Origin: Diaporthe sp. PMI_573
Lineage: Eukaryota; Ascomycota; Sordariomycetes; Diaporthales; Diaporthaceae
Assembly: GCA_021399435.1 (NCBI GenBank)
Contig: JAJTUP010000061.1
Coordinates: 62,001 to 126,000 of the forward strand
Direction: 5' to 3'
DNA: 64,000 nucleotides
Shown: positions 1 to 9,824 of the stretch, in pieces
Numbering within the stretch: the stretch's first letter is position 1
How the letters are laid out: each line of letters starts with the position of its first letter
Program-made: the position numbers and the translations under genes
Notes under the pieces: model-generated
Told to the model about the DNA's origin: nothing
The model's database searches: none
The model's input: the letters and a program-made list of their open reading frames with translations, nothing else

Positions 1-1
1 C

Positions 2-919
2 CTAACTGACCAAGGTCAGAAGAGCTTCCAACAGGACCTCTCTTTCTATCAGCTTCAAGAAAAGTCATCAGAAAGACAGAGGAAGTCTCTAAGAACCCTC
101 CAAGATTGGATTATCCGAACTGTCTCTCCTAGTTACATCCGGACCTGTTGTCAGCCGCGCAAGTCGATCTACGAATGGCACTACAATCTCCGTGCCCGGT
201 GCGGGAGGTCGGAAGCAGACGAAACACGAGATGCTCGAAACACATACTTGACCCTCATGAAAACACCTCCAAAGACCGCAACTCAAGCACTCAAATGGTT
301 AGAAGAGTGGGAGGAAGCCTTGGCTAAAGGACAGCAACAAAAGGTCCCTGAGACCCTCTTTTGCAGCTCCTGGGCATATGACTTTCTTAACGTCTCTTCA
401 CACCTTCTCCCTGCCTGGACGGCAGCCTATGAAATTAGCCAACAAAACCTGATCCAAGATGAATCTCTTATCTATCGAGATCTAGCGAACGCCTTCCGGA
501 ATAAGCTCAAAAATGCAGAGGCCTTACGGGGCCCAGGTCGCACGGGAAATTTCTCCCAAGGTGCATTCTCTGCGAGCTTTGCTGGGGAGGACCCCCAGGA
601 TGATGAACCAGAGGACGCTCGCATCATTGAAGGTCAGTACCGTTCTCTGAAGAAGGAAGGGCAAAGGACGAAGCGCCAGAGGCCTCCTGAAGAACAGGAT
701 AAATGCCCGGCATGCGGCCTACCCCATGTCCTTAAGAAATGCTTCTATGTTTTTCCAAACATAGCTTGGAGAGGGTTTAGGCCTCGAGAAAAATTTCAGA
801 CAAAGGTAAAGGAAGCCCTCGAAGAAGACTTAGACCTACAGGCACAAGTGAAAGCTCTCACTCAGAAGAAGTCCAAGATCTCGCCAAAACAAGCCATCGA
901 AGACACCTCTGACCAATGA
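2..919 (+). CDS. gag: copia Gag polyprotein, 5' partial
   Basis: The frame is open from the window edge to a TGA at 917-919, so the true start is outside; a TTG at 248 is not a credible start. The translation is polar and helical and ends in a lysine-rich tail. Around residues 238-252 it has a knuckle-like CPACGLPHVLKKC, a C-X2-C-X3-H-X4-C spacing that would bind RNA during particle assembly. The pol frame follows in the same phase, so this is probably the major product, with Gag-Pol made by occasional readthrough of the TGA. No promoter is visible because the 5' LTR is missing. Confidence 0.85.
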   Translation, partial: LTDQGQKSFQQDLSFYQLQEKSSERQRKSLRTLQDWIIRTVSPSYIRTCCQPRKSIYEWHYNLRARCGRSEADETRDARNTYLTLMKTPPKTATQALKWLEEWEEALAKGQQQKVPETLFCSSWAYDFLNVSSHLLPAWTAAYEISQQNLIQDESLIYRDLANAFRNKLKNAEALRGPGRTGNFSQGAFSASFAGEDPQDDEPEDARIIEGQYRSLKKEGQRTKRQRPPEEQDKCPACGLPHVLKKCFYVFPNIAWRGFRPREKFQTKVKEALEEDLDLQAQVKALTQKKSKISPKQAIEDTSDQ

Positions 920-3900
920 CTCTATGGGCGGCTTATCGCTAAAGTCAACGCCGCATTTGCCGTTCAAAGCGATAACTATCCCTTACGAAAATCTCAAATC
1001 CTAGACCCCGGAACAACGATCTCAATCACAAATGACCCCAATCGACTAGCTGATCTCCAGCCGGCCCTTCCAGGCGACTTCATCTGGTCAGGTGACCGAA
1101 AGTTACCAATTTTGGGATATGGAACAATGATAGTCAGGCTGACAAGAACTCGAGCCCTGTTGCTTGAAGATGTAGCCTACTGTCCCCGACTCCTCACAAC
1201 TCTAGTCTCCTTACGTCAGCTACGGAAGAAAGGACTCTATTGGGATAACAGACGTGATCCAACGACCCTCCGTCATTCCGATCAGACAATCGCCTGCCCG
1301 ATCAAGGACCTATACGGTCAATACGTCATTGAATACCAACCGGCAGAGATGACCCCGGCGGTTTGGGCAGCCCACAAGTTCACCTCTCACACTAAGAGGG
1401 CTCCTTTAGCGGGAGAAGCCATCCGCTGGCACAACCGCCTAGGGCATCCGGGACCGCAAGCTCTTGAACACCTCGTCTCAGCATCTCAGGGGGTGCGAAT
1501 TCGAGGACCAACAACAGTCGAATGTGATGCCTGTGGCCTATCAAAGATCAAGAGACAAGTCAGACGGGCTCCAAGGCAGTCTGGCCAGAGAGCCGGCGAA
1601 CGCATCGCTGTCGATTTCCATGACTATGAAGAAGGGATAGGTGGCTATACCTCGCAGATGTTGCTTACCTGCCGATCAACGGGATACATTTGGGATTATT
1701 ACCTCACATCTCGGACAACAGAGGCTATTATCACAGTCTTCAAATCCTTCTTCGAACACCTAGAAGTTCAACATAACATTAAGGTCAGAGTCATCGAATG
1801 CGACAATGAGATCACAGAGGTCAAACCACAAGTCGGAAACTCCATACGGAACAGAGCTATCGTTATCGAGCCCTCGGCACCGTATAGCCAAGCCCAAAAC
1901 GGCGGCGCCGAGCGCTCAGGGGGTGTGATCAAAGATAAGGAAAGAGCCATGCGAACAGGCTCTAAGCTCCCTCATCAGCTATGGCCAGAAATCGGCAAAA
2001 CAGCAGTTTATCTATATAACCGAACGCCAAATTACAAATCAGGCTGGAAAACACCATACGATCAACTGCATACTGCAATAGCCAGAGCCAGAGGAATTCC
2101 ACAACCGGTAAAACAGCCTGACCAAACACATCTAAGGGCATTTGGTTGCAAAGCCTATGCCATGACCCCTGAGGCACAACAAAAGCTCAACCGCAAGATG
2201 CGGCTCAAACCGAAAGGATGGATCGGCTTCCTAGTTGGATATAGATCCTCGAATATCTACAGGATCTGGATCCCGACAATCAATCGGATAATCAGCACCC
2301 GAGACGTCATTTTTAATGAAGACGAGGGCTGTAACGGAGACTGGGAAAACTTCAAGGATGACCTCTTAGAGGCAGACTTGGAAGAAATCGCACGAATTGC
2401 ATCCCTCCAACCAGACGAACCAATTGATCAGCCAGAAGCTGAAGACTCTATTGAGGTGGCTTTTCCTGAAGAAGAAGATGAACTCACACCGAACCATCTC
2501 ATAGTGGCGATTGACGAAATCTCACAGGCAAAGAGGGCAGAATACGAAGACTTCCTCACGCCTCCAGATACACCGCCATCTGCCCTACTCGCACAATTAC
2601 CTCAAAATGTGTCAGAACAAGGGAACAGAACTATCACATGGCAAGCAGCTTTTCTAGCTGGAACCAAATCTCCTATGCAAATCTCAACAGAACGAAAGAT
2701 CCGTCAAGGGGTAAAAGTGCATAGAAGTGCATTACCTCCGGCACCAATGAAGCATCAAGATCTCATAGGACATCCATTGGAAAACCTCTTCCAGAAGGCT
2801 GAAGAAATTCATCTTCAAAGCCATAAGGAAATGAGGTCATGGACTGAGATCCGAGCCAAGGACCCTCGAGCATTTGATCAACAGGTCCTAGGCTGTATGT
2901 GGGTGTACGTCTATAAAACAGACAAACACGGTTACTTTCAGAAATGCAAGGCCCGGCTAGTGGTGCGAGGAGACCAACAAGCAAAAGGGAAGCTGCAAGA
3001 CACATACGCAGCTACCTTAGCCGGAAGGTCCTTTCGGACCTTGATAGCTATTGCAGCAAAATTTGATCTAGAAATGGTCCAATACGATGTGGTCAACGCA
3101 TTCGTACATGCCCCAATTGATCAAGACATCTTCATGCAGATGCCTCCAGGCTATAAGAAGGCAGGAACTATCCTAAAGCTCAACAAAGCGCTATACGGAC
3201 TGAGAGTCTCCCCCTTACTGTGGCAGAAGGAGCTTTCTAGAACCCTCTTAGAGCTGAGCTACAAACCAGTTCCACACGAGCCTTGCTGCTTCAGAAAAGA
3301 AGGAATCCTCTTCTTCGTATATGTCGATGATGTCATTCTGGCCTACAGGAAAACACAAGAAAACAAAGCTAAGGACCTGATCAGACAACTCCAATTGAGA
3401 TACAAACTAACAGGCGGCAACCCCGTACAATGGTTCCTTGGAATGGAAGTCATACGGGACCGACCTGCGAGGAAGATCTGGCTATCCCAAGCAGCCTATA
3501 TTGAGAAAATTGCAAACCTAGCTAATAAAGGAACAGCTACAGTACCAATGACTCAGTTAGAGCTACGGCCTGCAACAGGGCTAGCAACCCCAGCAGAAAT
3601 TCAACGATACCAACGCAAGATCGGATCAATCCTCTATATCGCAGTCAACACCCGACCCGACATAGCCTTTGCCATCTCCAGATTGGCCAGATTCCTCACC
3701 AATCCAAGTCAAATACACCAAGAAGCGGCTGACCGCGTCATCCACTACCTCACACACACAAAGAACCTAGCCCTATCCTTCGGAGGGCCCGGCGGTCTCA
3801 GCATTGCTAGCGATGCCTCTTTTGCCGACAACACAACTGATCGGAAGAGCTCGCAGGCATATACCATCAAGCTGTTCAACGGACTGATCGGATGGAGAGC

Positions 3901-4261
3901 CAGCAAACAAGACACGGTCACAACATCAACAACAGAAGCAGAGCTCCTAGCCCTAGCACAGGCAGCTAAGGAATCTCTCTTTGTGAGCCGACTGCTCAAG
4001 GAGCTGACAGTTCAACTGGATGACTTGACTATCCAGATTGACTGCGATAACACTCAGACTATCAACCTCGTGACGGCTGAGATAGCTACTTTGAGGACCA
4101 AGTTGCGGCATGTTGATATCCACAATCACTGGCTCAGACAGGAGGTTCAACGAGGGAAAATTCAAGTCAAATACGTCAAATCAACAGACATAGTCGCAGA
4201 TGGCCTGACGAAAGCACTTCAGCCGGAAAATGGAACCGCTTTTTATATCAACTTGGATTAG
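920..4261 (+). CDS. pol: copia Pol: protease, integrase, reverse transcriptase, RNase H
   Basis: It is open for 1113 codons, starting directly after the gag TGA in the same frame; the first ATG is at 1127. The protease motif is ILDPGTT near residue 28, where most copia enzymes have D-S/T-G. The integrase zinc region has H..H (WHNRLGH) and CDAC, followed by acidic residues in VDFHD, ECDNE and the final GGAER. RT shows ARLVVRGDQQ, YDVVNAFVHAP and the catalytic FVYVDDVI. RNase H shows TTSTTEAELLAL and ADGLTKAL. Length and order fit a full copia Pol. Expression should depend on readthrough, because there is no in-frame ATG ahead of the protease. The DPG variant could reduce protease activity, but I believe it occurs in other fungal copia elements. 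Confidence 0.93.
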   Translation, partial: LYGRLIAKVNAAFAVQSDNYPLRKSQILDPGTTISITNDPNRLADLQPALPGDFIWSGDRKLPILGYGTMIVRLTRTRALLLEDVAYCPRLLTTLVSLRQLRKKGLYWDNRRDPTTLRHSDQTIACPIKDLYGQYVIEYQPAEMTPAVWAAHKFTSHTKRAPLAGEAIRWHNRLGHPGPQALEHLVSASQGVRIRGPTTVECDACGLSKIKRQVRRAPRQSGQRAGERIAVDFHDYEEGIGGYTSQMLLTCRSTGYIWDYYLTSRTTEAIITVFKSFFEHLEVQHNIKVRVIECDNEITEVKPQVGNSIRNRAIVIEPSAPYSQAQNGGAERSGGVIKDKERAMRTGSKLPHQLWPEIGKTAVYLYNRTPNYKSGWKTPYDQLHTAIARARGIPQPVKQPDQTHLRAFGCKAYAMTPEAQQKLNRKMRLKPKGWIGFLVGYRSSNIYRIWIPTINRIISTRDVIFNEDEGCNGDWENFKDDLLEADLEEIARIASLQPDEPIDQPEAEDSIEVAFPEEEDELTPNHLIVAIDEISQAKRAEYEDFLTPPDTPPSALLAQLPQNVSEQGNRTITWQAAFLAGTKSPMQISTERKIRQGVKVHRSALPPAPMKHQDLIGHPLENLFQKAEEIHLQSHKEMRSWTEIRAKDPRAFDQQVLGCMWVYVYKTDKHGYFQKCKARLVVRGDQQAKGKLQDTYAATLAGRSFRTLIAIAAKFDLEMVQYDVVNAFVHAPIDQDIFMQMPPGYKKAGTILKLNKALYGLRVSPLLWQKELSRTLLELSYKPVPHEPCCFRKEGILFFVYVDDVILAYRKTQENKAKDLIRQLQLRYKLTGGNPVQWFLGMEVIRDRPARKIWLSQAAYIEKIANLANKGTATVPMTQLELRPATGLATPAEIQRYQRKIGSILYIAVNTRPDIAFAISRLARFLTNPSQIHQEAADRVIHYLTHTKNLALSFGGPGGLSIASDASFADNTTDRKSSQAYTIKLFNGLIGWRASKQDTVTTSTTEAELLALAQAAKESLFVSRLLKELTVQLDDLTIQIDCDNTQTINLVTAEIATLRTKLRHVDIHNHWLRQEVQRGKIQVKYVKSTDIVADGLTKALQPENGTAFYINLD

Positions 4262-4338
4262 AAGACGTTAGGAAGAAGCTCCAGAAGGACGAAGAAGGGC
4301 TTCAGACTCAATGAGAAGTCATTGAATCTGAGGGGGTG

Positions 4339-4545
4339 TGTCAGATACGTCAGAGGCGAAAGTTGCCACCTGTTGCCACCTATTGCCACCTATTGCCACC
4401 TATTGCCACGAGGCTTAGCAATCAGCTTCTAGCTGATTCTATACAGAAGAGAAAGGGTATATAAAGCTTGCCCTGAAACCTCAAGACAGAGGGGGCAAAA
4501 AAAAAGACAATACAGAATATACAATTTTCACCCTAATATTTGACA
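4339..4545 (+). repeat. 3' LTR of the copia element
   Basis: The LTR begins TGTCA and ends TGACA, a perfect 5-bp inverted terminus, and follows a G-run polypurine tract at 4331-4336. A TATA box (TATATAAAG, about 4458) marks the U3 promoter. Five copies of a 10-bp unit lie in U3. The 5' LTR is not in the window, so LTR identity cannot be used for dating. Confidence 0.9.
4361..4410 (+). repeat. 10-bp tandem repeat in LTR U3
   Basis: Five consecutive units of the form TATTGCCACC, the first two variant at their first two bases, lie about 50 bp upstream of the LTR TATA box. Arrays in this position often act as enhancers in LTR elements; that role is inference here. Confidence 0.85.
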
Positions 4546-5248
4546 GGTGGTGGGCAGTGAGGGGATCGTAGACTGTTGTTCCTTGCCTTGCCGAGTGGAT
4601 TGGTACCGGTGAGGGAGTATTGTCGAAAACGGACGGTCTGTTTGCTCTGGTGATCGGGGCAGAGTCTTGGTGGAGAGAGGGAGAGGAGAGCAGCGTAGGC
4701 GGGCTGGACGGGGGTCTGTGGTGGTTTTCTGACGGTGACGAGACCGAGCCGGCGACGGCCAGAACACCCACAAAAAGCCCGTGGCCCGTCTGGAGGAGTG
4801 GGCCCACCACTTCCGCATCTGGACCACTCAGAGCCACTCATGAGCGCGCGGGCGAGGTAGCACTGCAACCCTGCAGGAGCTGGGCTGGCTGGGTGGCACC
4901 ATGAGAGCTAGTGCCCAGATGGGAATAGCCCTCCCACCTCAGGTCTCTGGGTCTCTGGCCCTTTCCCAGACACGCAACACGTTCCTCTCTGCCTTTGGGT
5001 TTCATCATCGGAGGACTCAAGCCAAAGCCTGGAGAAGACATGTCGCATCAAAAATCATTCATTACACCAATTTACTTCTCACTCTTCAACAAAACTACCT
5101 ATGCAGGACTCGGAATGACTCCTGATCCTGATCAAGCCTCGTCCGCTCGGGACTTGCTGTTCAAGGCTGTCTGTCCCGTCCGAAGAAGCTGACAGACAGA
5201 CGGACAGACAGACAGACACCCTCCGCCTTCGGTCGTCACTCAGGCAGC
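4546..5248. other. GC-rich stretch with no recognisable gene
   Basis: ORFs of about 100 codons exist on both strands over 4480-4900, but their translations are low in complexity and match nothing I know. An ACAG-type microsatellite lies at 5190-5219. Nothing else stands out before the hAT end at 5249. Confidence 0.6.
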
Positions 5249-6623
5249 CAGAGTGGTCATCCACTCCACTCCATCCACCAAGGGGTCTGGTGGAATGGAT
5301 GGTGGACTTATGTAAGCAATTTCCTGGTGGAATGGATCCACCAGGCACTTCAGTGGATGGATGGACGGTGGAATGGACGGTGGACGCTAATTGCAACCCC
5401 TGTCGCCTTCCTATTGCGGTATAGGCGCTGCTACTTCAGGAGCATCCGGGACGTCCTGATCGAGGTCAAGGTCGTTATCTACAGCCATAGTTGGAACTCC
5501 TCCTCCCAGACTAATGTCTTTTGCTTCCCTGATTGTCTGTCCTCGCACCTCCGCCGGCCCGTCAAGAAACGATTCTGTTGATGAGATATGGCCCATCTGG
5601 ATCCAATTCCGCAACGTCTGTACGATCGATATCGTATTTGCCTCGGATCGGTTCCTCAGAGGACTGAGCATCTGACCACAGGCTGAAAAGAGCCTCTCCA
5701 CGTCAGCGCTCATAGGCGCTATTGTAGATCTCGAGAATGCGTCGCCGTACTGTCTGGTGAGAGAGGTGTGCCTGAGTGATGGAAACGAGCGGGTTAAGAT
5801 ATCCGATCATCTCTCGAAAGCGTTCATTCTCGGCTTGGCGGAATGAGATTTGGGCATCAACAATCCACGACACCAACAACTGCTGAAACCGAGTTCGTTG
5901 AAAATTGTCGACAAGACTATTCGCAATTCTTTGTTCTCGAGGGTCGTGCGCATCAAGTTTGAGGTAAGTGGCGATACTTGTTGACGGAGTCCTCTCCTTG
6001 ACCTTGACAGGAGGCTCCCGCTTGCCAGTGGGATCCCAGGTCTCGTGCTCTCTAAATAGGTGCTTCTCGGCATTCTGCGTCCCTGTTGAGGATGTATTAT
6101 GTGGCGGACTTTTCCTCTTCTTGACGCAAAACCGACAAACCCAGCGGCGATTATTATCGTCCCCAACAGACTGGATATCATAGCCATACTCCCATATCCA
6201 CGAGACTGTCTTGTTCACACGTTGAGATTTCGTATATCCTGGGAAATGATTCCAAGGAAATTCATCCCAATTGTCTTCAGTCGATCCTGAAGAAGGCAAA
6301 GACATGATCTCAGCAGATTGTTTGTTGGTTTGGTCGTCTTGTGTCATCTCGACCTGAATTTTCGAGCGCGTCGCGACGCGTTTATTATTATTATATCTGC
6401 TGAAAAGACCTGGTAACCAATAGATTGCAGGCTGGCGCTATCTTAAGTCCGAAAACGAGGCAATCTCCGATATTGTCCATCCATCCATTCCATCGAGAGT
6501 TCTGGTGGATGGATGGATTACTTAATCGGGTGCCTGATGGAGTGGATGGAAATGGATGCACGGGCCTTCCATCCACGTCCATCCATCCACTGCCAAGAAA
6601 TGGTGGAGTGGATGACCACCCTG
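5249..6623 (-). mobile_element. hAT element with inverted termini, internally deleted
   Basis: The left end reads CAGAGTGGTCATCCACTCCAC and the right end is its inverse complement apart from one base (GTGGAGTGGATGACCACCCTG, ending at 6623). Inside both ends are many GGTGGA/TCCATCCA motifs (5258-5390 and 6476-6600), the subterminal arrays that hAT transposases bind. Between them is a truncated hAT transposase on the minus strand. The 8 bp on each side (5241-5248 and 6624-6631) do not match, so the target duplication is lost or my boundary is slightly off. Confidence 0.8.
5411..6347 (-). pseudogene. hAT transposase with its catalytic core deleted
   Basis: The N-terminal piece (5706-6347, 214 codons) carries a BED zinc finger: WVCRFC followed by HLFREH, the C-X2-C and H-X4-H ligands. 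It ends at YNSAYER. The C-terminal piece (5411-5713) is in another frame and starts MSADVERLFSACGQM, the conserved hAT dimerisation motif. The roughly 400 residues that should lie between, including the RNase H-like catalytic fold, are absent. At the junction both halves could share ATGAGCGC, which suggests a microhomology-mediated deletion. No active enzyme can be made, but a BED-finger peptide could be. Confidence 0.85.
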
Positions 6624-6629
6624 GTCACA

Positions 6630-7297
6630 ATGTCTTCGGCACCCTCTTCATTGCAGCAAACTACCCAAGGCAGTTCTAACATCTTCCGTGACGTCTTTAA
6701 ACCACGCCGTTCCATTGAGGAACAGCTCGGTGGAGCCCTCGAGACAGTTCTGCCGGTTGGTACCCAAATCACAGATCTTCCAAATGCAACCTGGAATCGA
6801 CGCCGCTTTGTCCTTGAGAAGCAGTTACATCGAAAAAAGACAAGATCGTCCTGGATCCAGAATCACGGGATATTTCTCGTTGAGCTTGACTGCGACGGTA
6901 AGGAGCTAAAGGCAGCACTCTGGTCTTGTCGACGTTGTGATGAGGCCGGAAGTCCCGAGTTATTCGGCGCCAAAGCAACATCGGCCTCTATATCTCACCT
7001 TCAGAAGTAAGTCTGTTTCAATAAAGCTATTCAGATGTCCAATTGATTGGCCCAAGGAAGCACAGGATCCTCGAATCTTCGACCTTTGATACTGATGATA
7101 CCAAATCTTCTGTCCTTGACTTACAGCTCGATGCTGCTTCTAAACGACCTCGTGAGAAGCCATTTTACAGGTTCACAAAGTCGGAAGTTGTGGCCAACGA
7201 TTCGATTACGGTTACGATGAGCTTGAAAGTTGAAGGGGGCTCAGCTTTGGATGACGGTCAGGTCCGGGTGAGGTTAAAAGGCCAACAAACGCTGTGA
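6630..7297 (+). CDS. BED zinc-finger protein, hAT-derived, two exons
   Basis: Exon 1 is 6630-7006 and exon 2 is 7057-7297, joined by a 50-bp intron with donor GTAAGT and acceptor AAG; the product is about 205 residues. The splice is supported because it rebuilds a BED finger: WSCRRC in exon 1 and HLQKKH across the junction, giving C-X2-C and H-X4-H. Upstream lies a helical basic region typical of fungal hAT transposases. The protein stops soon after the finger and has no catalytic domain. The ATG lies 7 bp beyond the right terminus of the neighbouring hAT. It may be a domesticated DNA-binding protein or the decayed 5' end of another hAT. Confidence 0.55.
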
Positions 7298-7518
7298 AGT
7301 CAGACCAAGGTTTCTCGTAATCAGGTTATTGTCAGGTGCATGCGCTTAGGCCCCTATTCTAGCGGTTGTGTTACACAACTTTGTGAAGCCGACCAGTGAA
7401 GGGCGCCAAGCTTCATTGTGCGGTGGTCGAAGATGCCCGGCCTCCTGCAGCCTCGGGTGACGGATGTGTCCCGAATGGATATCACAGTGCACCCCAACGC
7501 TAGCGAGGCGGCAACACC
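7298..7518. other. Spacer without gene
   Basis: This is a short non-coding stretch between the BED-finger gene and the next hAT terminus. I see no ORF or motif to annotate. Confidence 0.6.
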
Positions 7519-7527
7519 CAGGGTTGG

Positions 7528-7660
7528 AAATCGATCGACTGATCGATTTGATCGATTCGATTAATCGATTCGATTTTGATTTCGATCGACCGATCCAACC
7601 TGTCAATCGATCGATATCGTATCGATCAAACCTCCAATCGATCGATTTGATCGTCGATCA
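7528..7660. repeat. Left subterminal GATCGAT array
   Basis: The palindromic hexamer ATCGAT and its variants recur at least eight times in about 130 bp. A matching array lies inside the other terminus. Such arrays are likely transposase-binding sites; I infer this from position. Confidence 0.85.
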
Positions 7661-8005
7661 CCACGTACTTCGGAGGTGTCCCGGGTAGGTTGCGCATGGC
7701 AGCTCATAGTATGATACGCGACGAATCTGTCGCCGGACGCGTCTACCCTGGCAAGTCGTCAGGGGCCCCAGGCAGCTACACGCGACGCGTGGCAGCAGGG
7801 AAACCCAACGTATGAGCTGTCCTCTCTGTCCCGTGCCATTTGCAATTCCGCCAATGCCTGGCTCATTGGACTCTGTACGCGTCGCAACCAGGAATTATCT
7901 CGGGTCTTGGCTTGTCCGAGTAGAGCATATCTAGGTTCGACCTTATCAGCCTCGCAGCATTCGATTTGACCTCCTCTACACTGTTTGCGGACTCTTCCCA
8001 TCACT

Positions 8006-9478
8006 ATGGACTCGTTCGATGAGGACATAGAGGCTGCCTCCTCCACACCGCCGCCTTCCGAGCCGTCAACTAGTTCAGCCTCAACGAAATATGCACCCAT
8101 CAGATTTCCAGATTATGAGGCTTGGACGACTGATAAATTCAGGCGGTTCCCCGGTTTCACGATAGGTCACGACCCTTCTCGAGAGCGGACATGGTGGTGG
8201 CAGTTTGGATTCAGAATGAAGGACAACAGGTCACGGCCCGACAAGATCGTATGGATCTGCGAGAGATGTTTCCTCCGGAACAGGCCGAAGACTACAGATT
8301 ATGTCTACATCGCTTCAACTGGCGGAGGCATTGTCCGACATCTGAGAAAGGAGCACAAGGTCGTGGTTTGTGTCATCCCTCCGTGTCCTATGATCGAGGA
8401 ACGATGGGTTAGCCAAGGCGGCAAAGAAAAAGACAAACCAGCAATATTGAAAGAAAAACTTTCCCTTGAGGGATGGAAGGTTGTTGGTGCGGTTCAGAAG
8501 ATCCTTCAACCATTCAAGGTCGCCTCAAGGCAACTGCAGGGCGAGGGTATTGCTGGTAAACGCTCAACTTCAGGGGGGTTCGACGAGTACTTCCAAGTGG
8601 TGGAGATGCTCCTTGACCACCTCGAGCTGGCCGTTCAAGGAGTGATAATTGAAGAGAATGACGACCAGATCATGGAAGAGGTTCAACTGTTCGATGGTAT
8701 GGATGCAAAGGCCCGGAGGCTTTTGAAGGTTTACATCAAGCTCGGATGGAAGAAGCTGAACGACTACTATGGCAAGCTGACCTCTACTGCCTACGTAGCG
8801 GCAGTTGTATTCCACCCCTGCAAGAAATGGCGAACTCTAGAACGGCTTTGGAACCAACTCCCGTCTCGTCAGACCTCGGAATGGAAGAGGACGTATGAGA
8901 GAAGCTTAACGGCCATCTGGGAAGAGAAGTACAAGAACAAGGCTCATGGGGCAGATTCTAATGACGCTTCAGCAGCTGGGACTACTAGTGCCTTGGACTA
9001 TATTGAACGTCGACTGGCTTTTAGTCGGTCATTGACTACTCCTGACTCTCAAGAGCGACAAGGCCAACGACAACAGCAGTCAGCGGCGATGCCACCACAG
9101 GACGAGCTTGATCAGTATCTGTCAGAGCCACCGGTTGACAACATCGCATACAAAGCTGACCCAGTTGGTTGGTGGAGGGACGTCGGCGTTGTGCGTTTTC
9201 CTCGGCTGTCTTATATGGCTGTTGACTTTCTTACTATCGCATCGTCGTCTGCAGAAACGGACAGAGACTTCAGCAGTTGCGGGAGGATGGTAACACCACT
9301 CAGGTCCCGCCTACGGCGGCATATTGTGGCCATGGCTCAGTGCCTTCGTTCCTGGAGCAAAGCCGGTATTTATCAGCCGACTCTTCCTTTTAGTCTCCTT
9401 GAAGGGGATAATTGGAGGCAAGTTCTTCAATTGGTGGGTAGGATCACCGTAGATAGTAACAACGAAGACCAGCATTGA
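8006..9478 (+). CDS. hAT transposase relative with in-frame loss of catalytic core
   Basis: The ORF has 490 codons from the first ATG, with no stop. A BED finger lies near residues 90-115 (WICERC and HLRKEH). The distal part has the hAT pattern [11 protein letters not shown], then [11 protein letters not shown], then the C-terminal dimerisation block [22 protein letters not shown] and MVTPLRSRL. The stretch that normally carries the first two catalytic acidic residues and the CxxH motif is missing right after the finger, which explains 490 rather than about 750-850 residues. Because the deletion kept the frame, the ORF may be under selection as a binding or repressor protein; simple chance is the alternative. 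Similarity to the ORF at 58564-60327 is visible by eye in the distal half. Confidence 0.75.
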   Translation: MDSFDEDIEAASSTPPPSEPSTSSASTKYAPIRFPDYEAWTTDKFRRFPGFTIGHDPSRERTWWWQFGFRMKDNRSRPDKIVWICERCFLRNRPKTTDYVYIASTGGGIVRHLRKEHKVVVCVIPPCPMIEERWVSQGGKEKDKPAILKEKLSLEGWKVVGAVQKILQPFKVASRQLQGEGIAGKRSTSGGFDEYFQVVEMLLDHLELAVQGVIIEENDDQIMEEVQLFDGMDAKARRLLKVYIKLGWKKLNDYYGKLTSTAYVAAVVFHPCKKWRTLERLWNQLPSRQTSEWKRTYERSLTAIWEEKYKNKAHGADSNDASAAGTTSALDYIERRLAFSRSLTTPDSQERQGQRQQQSAAMPPQDELDQYLSEPPVDNIAYKADPVGWWRDVGVVRFPRLSYMAVDFLTIASSSAETDRDFSSCGRMVTPLRSRLRRHIVAMAQCLRSWSKAGIYQPTLPFSLLEGDNWRQVLQLVGRITVDSNNEDQH

Positions 9479-9605
9479 CGATTTGATCGCCGATTGACGT
9501 CGATCGATCGATTTCAATTAGTGATCGATCGATATCGATCGATTGAAGGTGACGATCGATATAAATCGATCGATCAGGGCTCGAAATCGATCTGTACGAT
9601 CGATT
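9478..9605. repeat. Right subterminal GATCGAT array
   Basis: ATCGAT-type palindromes recur about ten times between the transposase stop and the right terminus, mirroring the left array. Confidence 0.85.
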
Positions 9606-9701
9606 TCCAACTCTGGCGTCACACGCGGGGCGCAGCAGGCGTTCCCAAGAGCACCTTACAGCAAAAGCAAGGAACAAGTCACAACGAATGGAACCGTCGA
9701 G

Positions 9702-9778
9702 GTGCAAAGGGTGCAAAGGGTGCAAAGGGTGCAAAGGGTGCAAAGGGTGCAAAGGGTGCACAGGGTGCACAGGGTGCA
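9702..9778 (+). repeat. 9-bp minisatellite
   Basis: Six copies of GTGCAAAGG are followed by two of GTGCACAGG and a partial unit. The array lies about 40 bp upstream of a TATA box and 216 bp upstream of the 2EXR start codon, so its copy number could affect that promoter. Confidence 0.95.
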
Positions 9779-9816
9779 GCTCTGCAAACAATAGCACAAT
9801 TACGACTTCTTGAAAC

Positions 9817-9824
9817 TATAAATA
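9817..9824 (+). promoter_or_regulatory. TATA box of the 2EXR gene
   Basis: TATAAATA lies 170 bp upstream of the chosen ATG, with a CA-rich leader (9880-9950) in between, as is common in fungal 5' untranslated regions. Confidence 0.6.

Larger units (their letters stand above)
1..4545 (+). mobile_element. Ty1/copia LTR retrotransposon, 5' end outside window
   Basis: Gag, protease, integrase, reverse transcriptase and RNase H occur in that order, which is the copia order with integrase before RT. A purine-rich tract (4331-4336) and a 207-bp 3' LTR follow. The 5' LTR, primer binding site and start of gag lie left of the window. Both ORFs are open apart from one in-frame TGA between gag and pol, so the copy looks young and possibly active. 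Confidence 0.95.
7519..9615 (+). mobile_element. hAT element with ATCGAT-rich ends
   Basis: The left terminus is CAGGGTTGGAAATCGATCG. The right terminus, read on the other strand, is CAGAGTTGGAAATCGATCG, an 18 of 19 match ending at 9615. The flanking octamers GCAACACC (7511-7518) and GCGTCACA (9616-9623) agree at five of eight positions, compatible with an old target duplication. Dense GATCGAT arrays lie just inside each end. A single ORF fills the centre. Confidence 0.85.

Noticed and set aside
917..919. Copia TGA as simple RIP damage
   Set aside because: The change needed (CGA to TGA or TGG to TGA in this context) is not the preferred CpA transition, and the rest of the 4-kb ORF is undamaged.
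4361..4410. Short regular repeats as a possible CRISPR array
   Set aside because: The units are contiguous with no spacers and lie inside a eukaryotic LTR.
4481..4904. Overlapping ORFs on both strands after the copia LTR
   Set aside because: Low-complexity translations on both strands and no motif; probably a GC-composition effect.
5241..6631. Target duplication for the hAT at 5249-6623
   Set aside because: The two octamers do not match at any small boundary shift that I tried.
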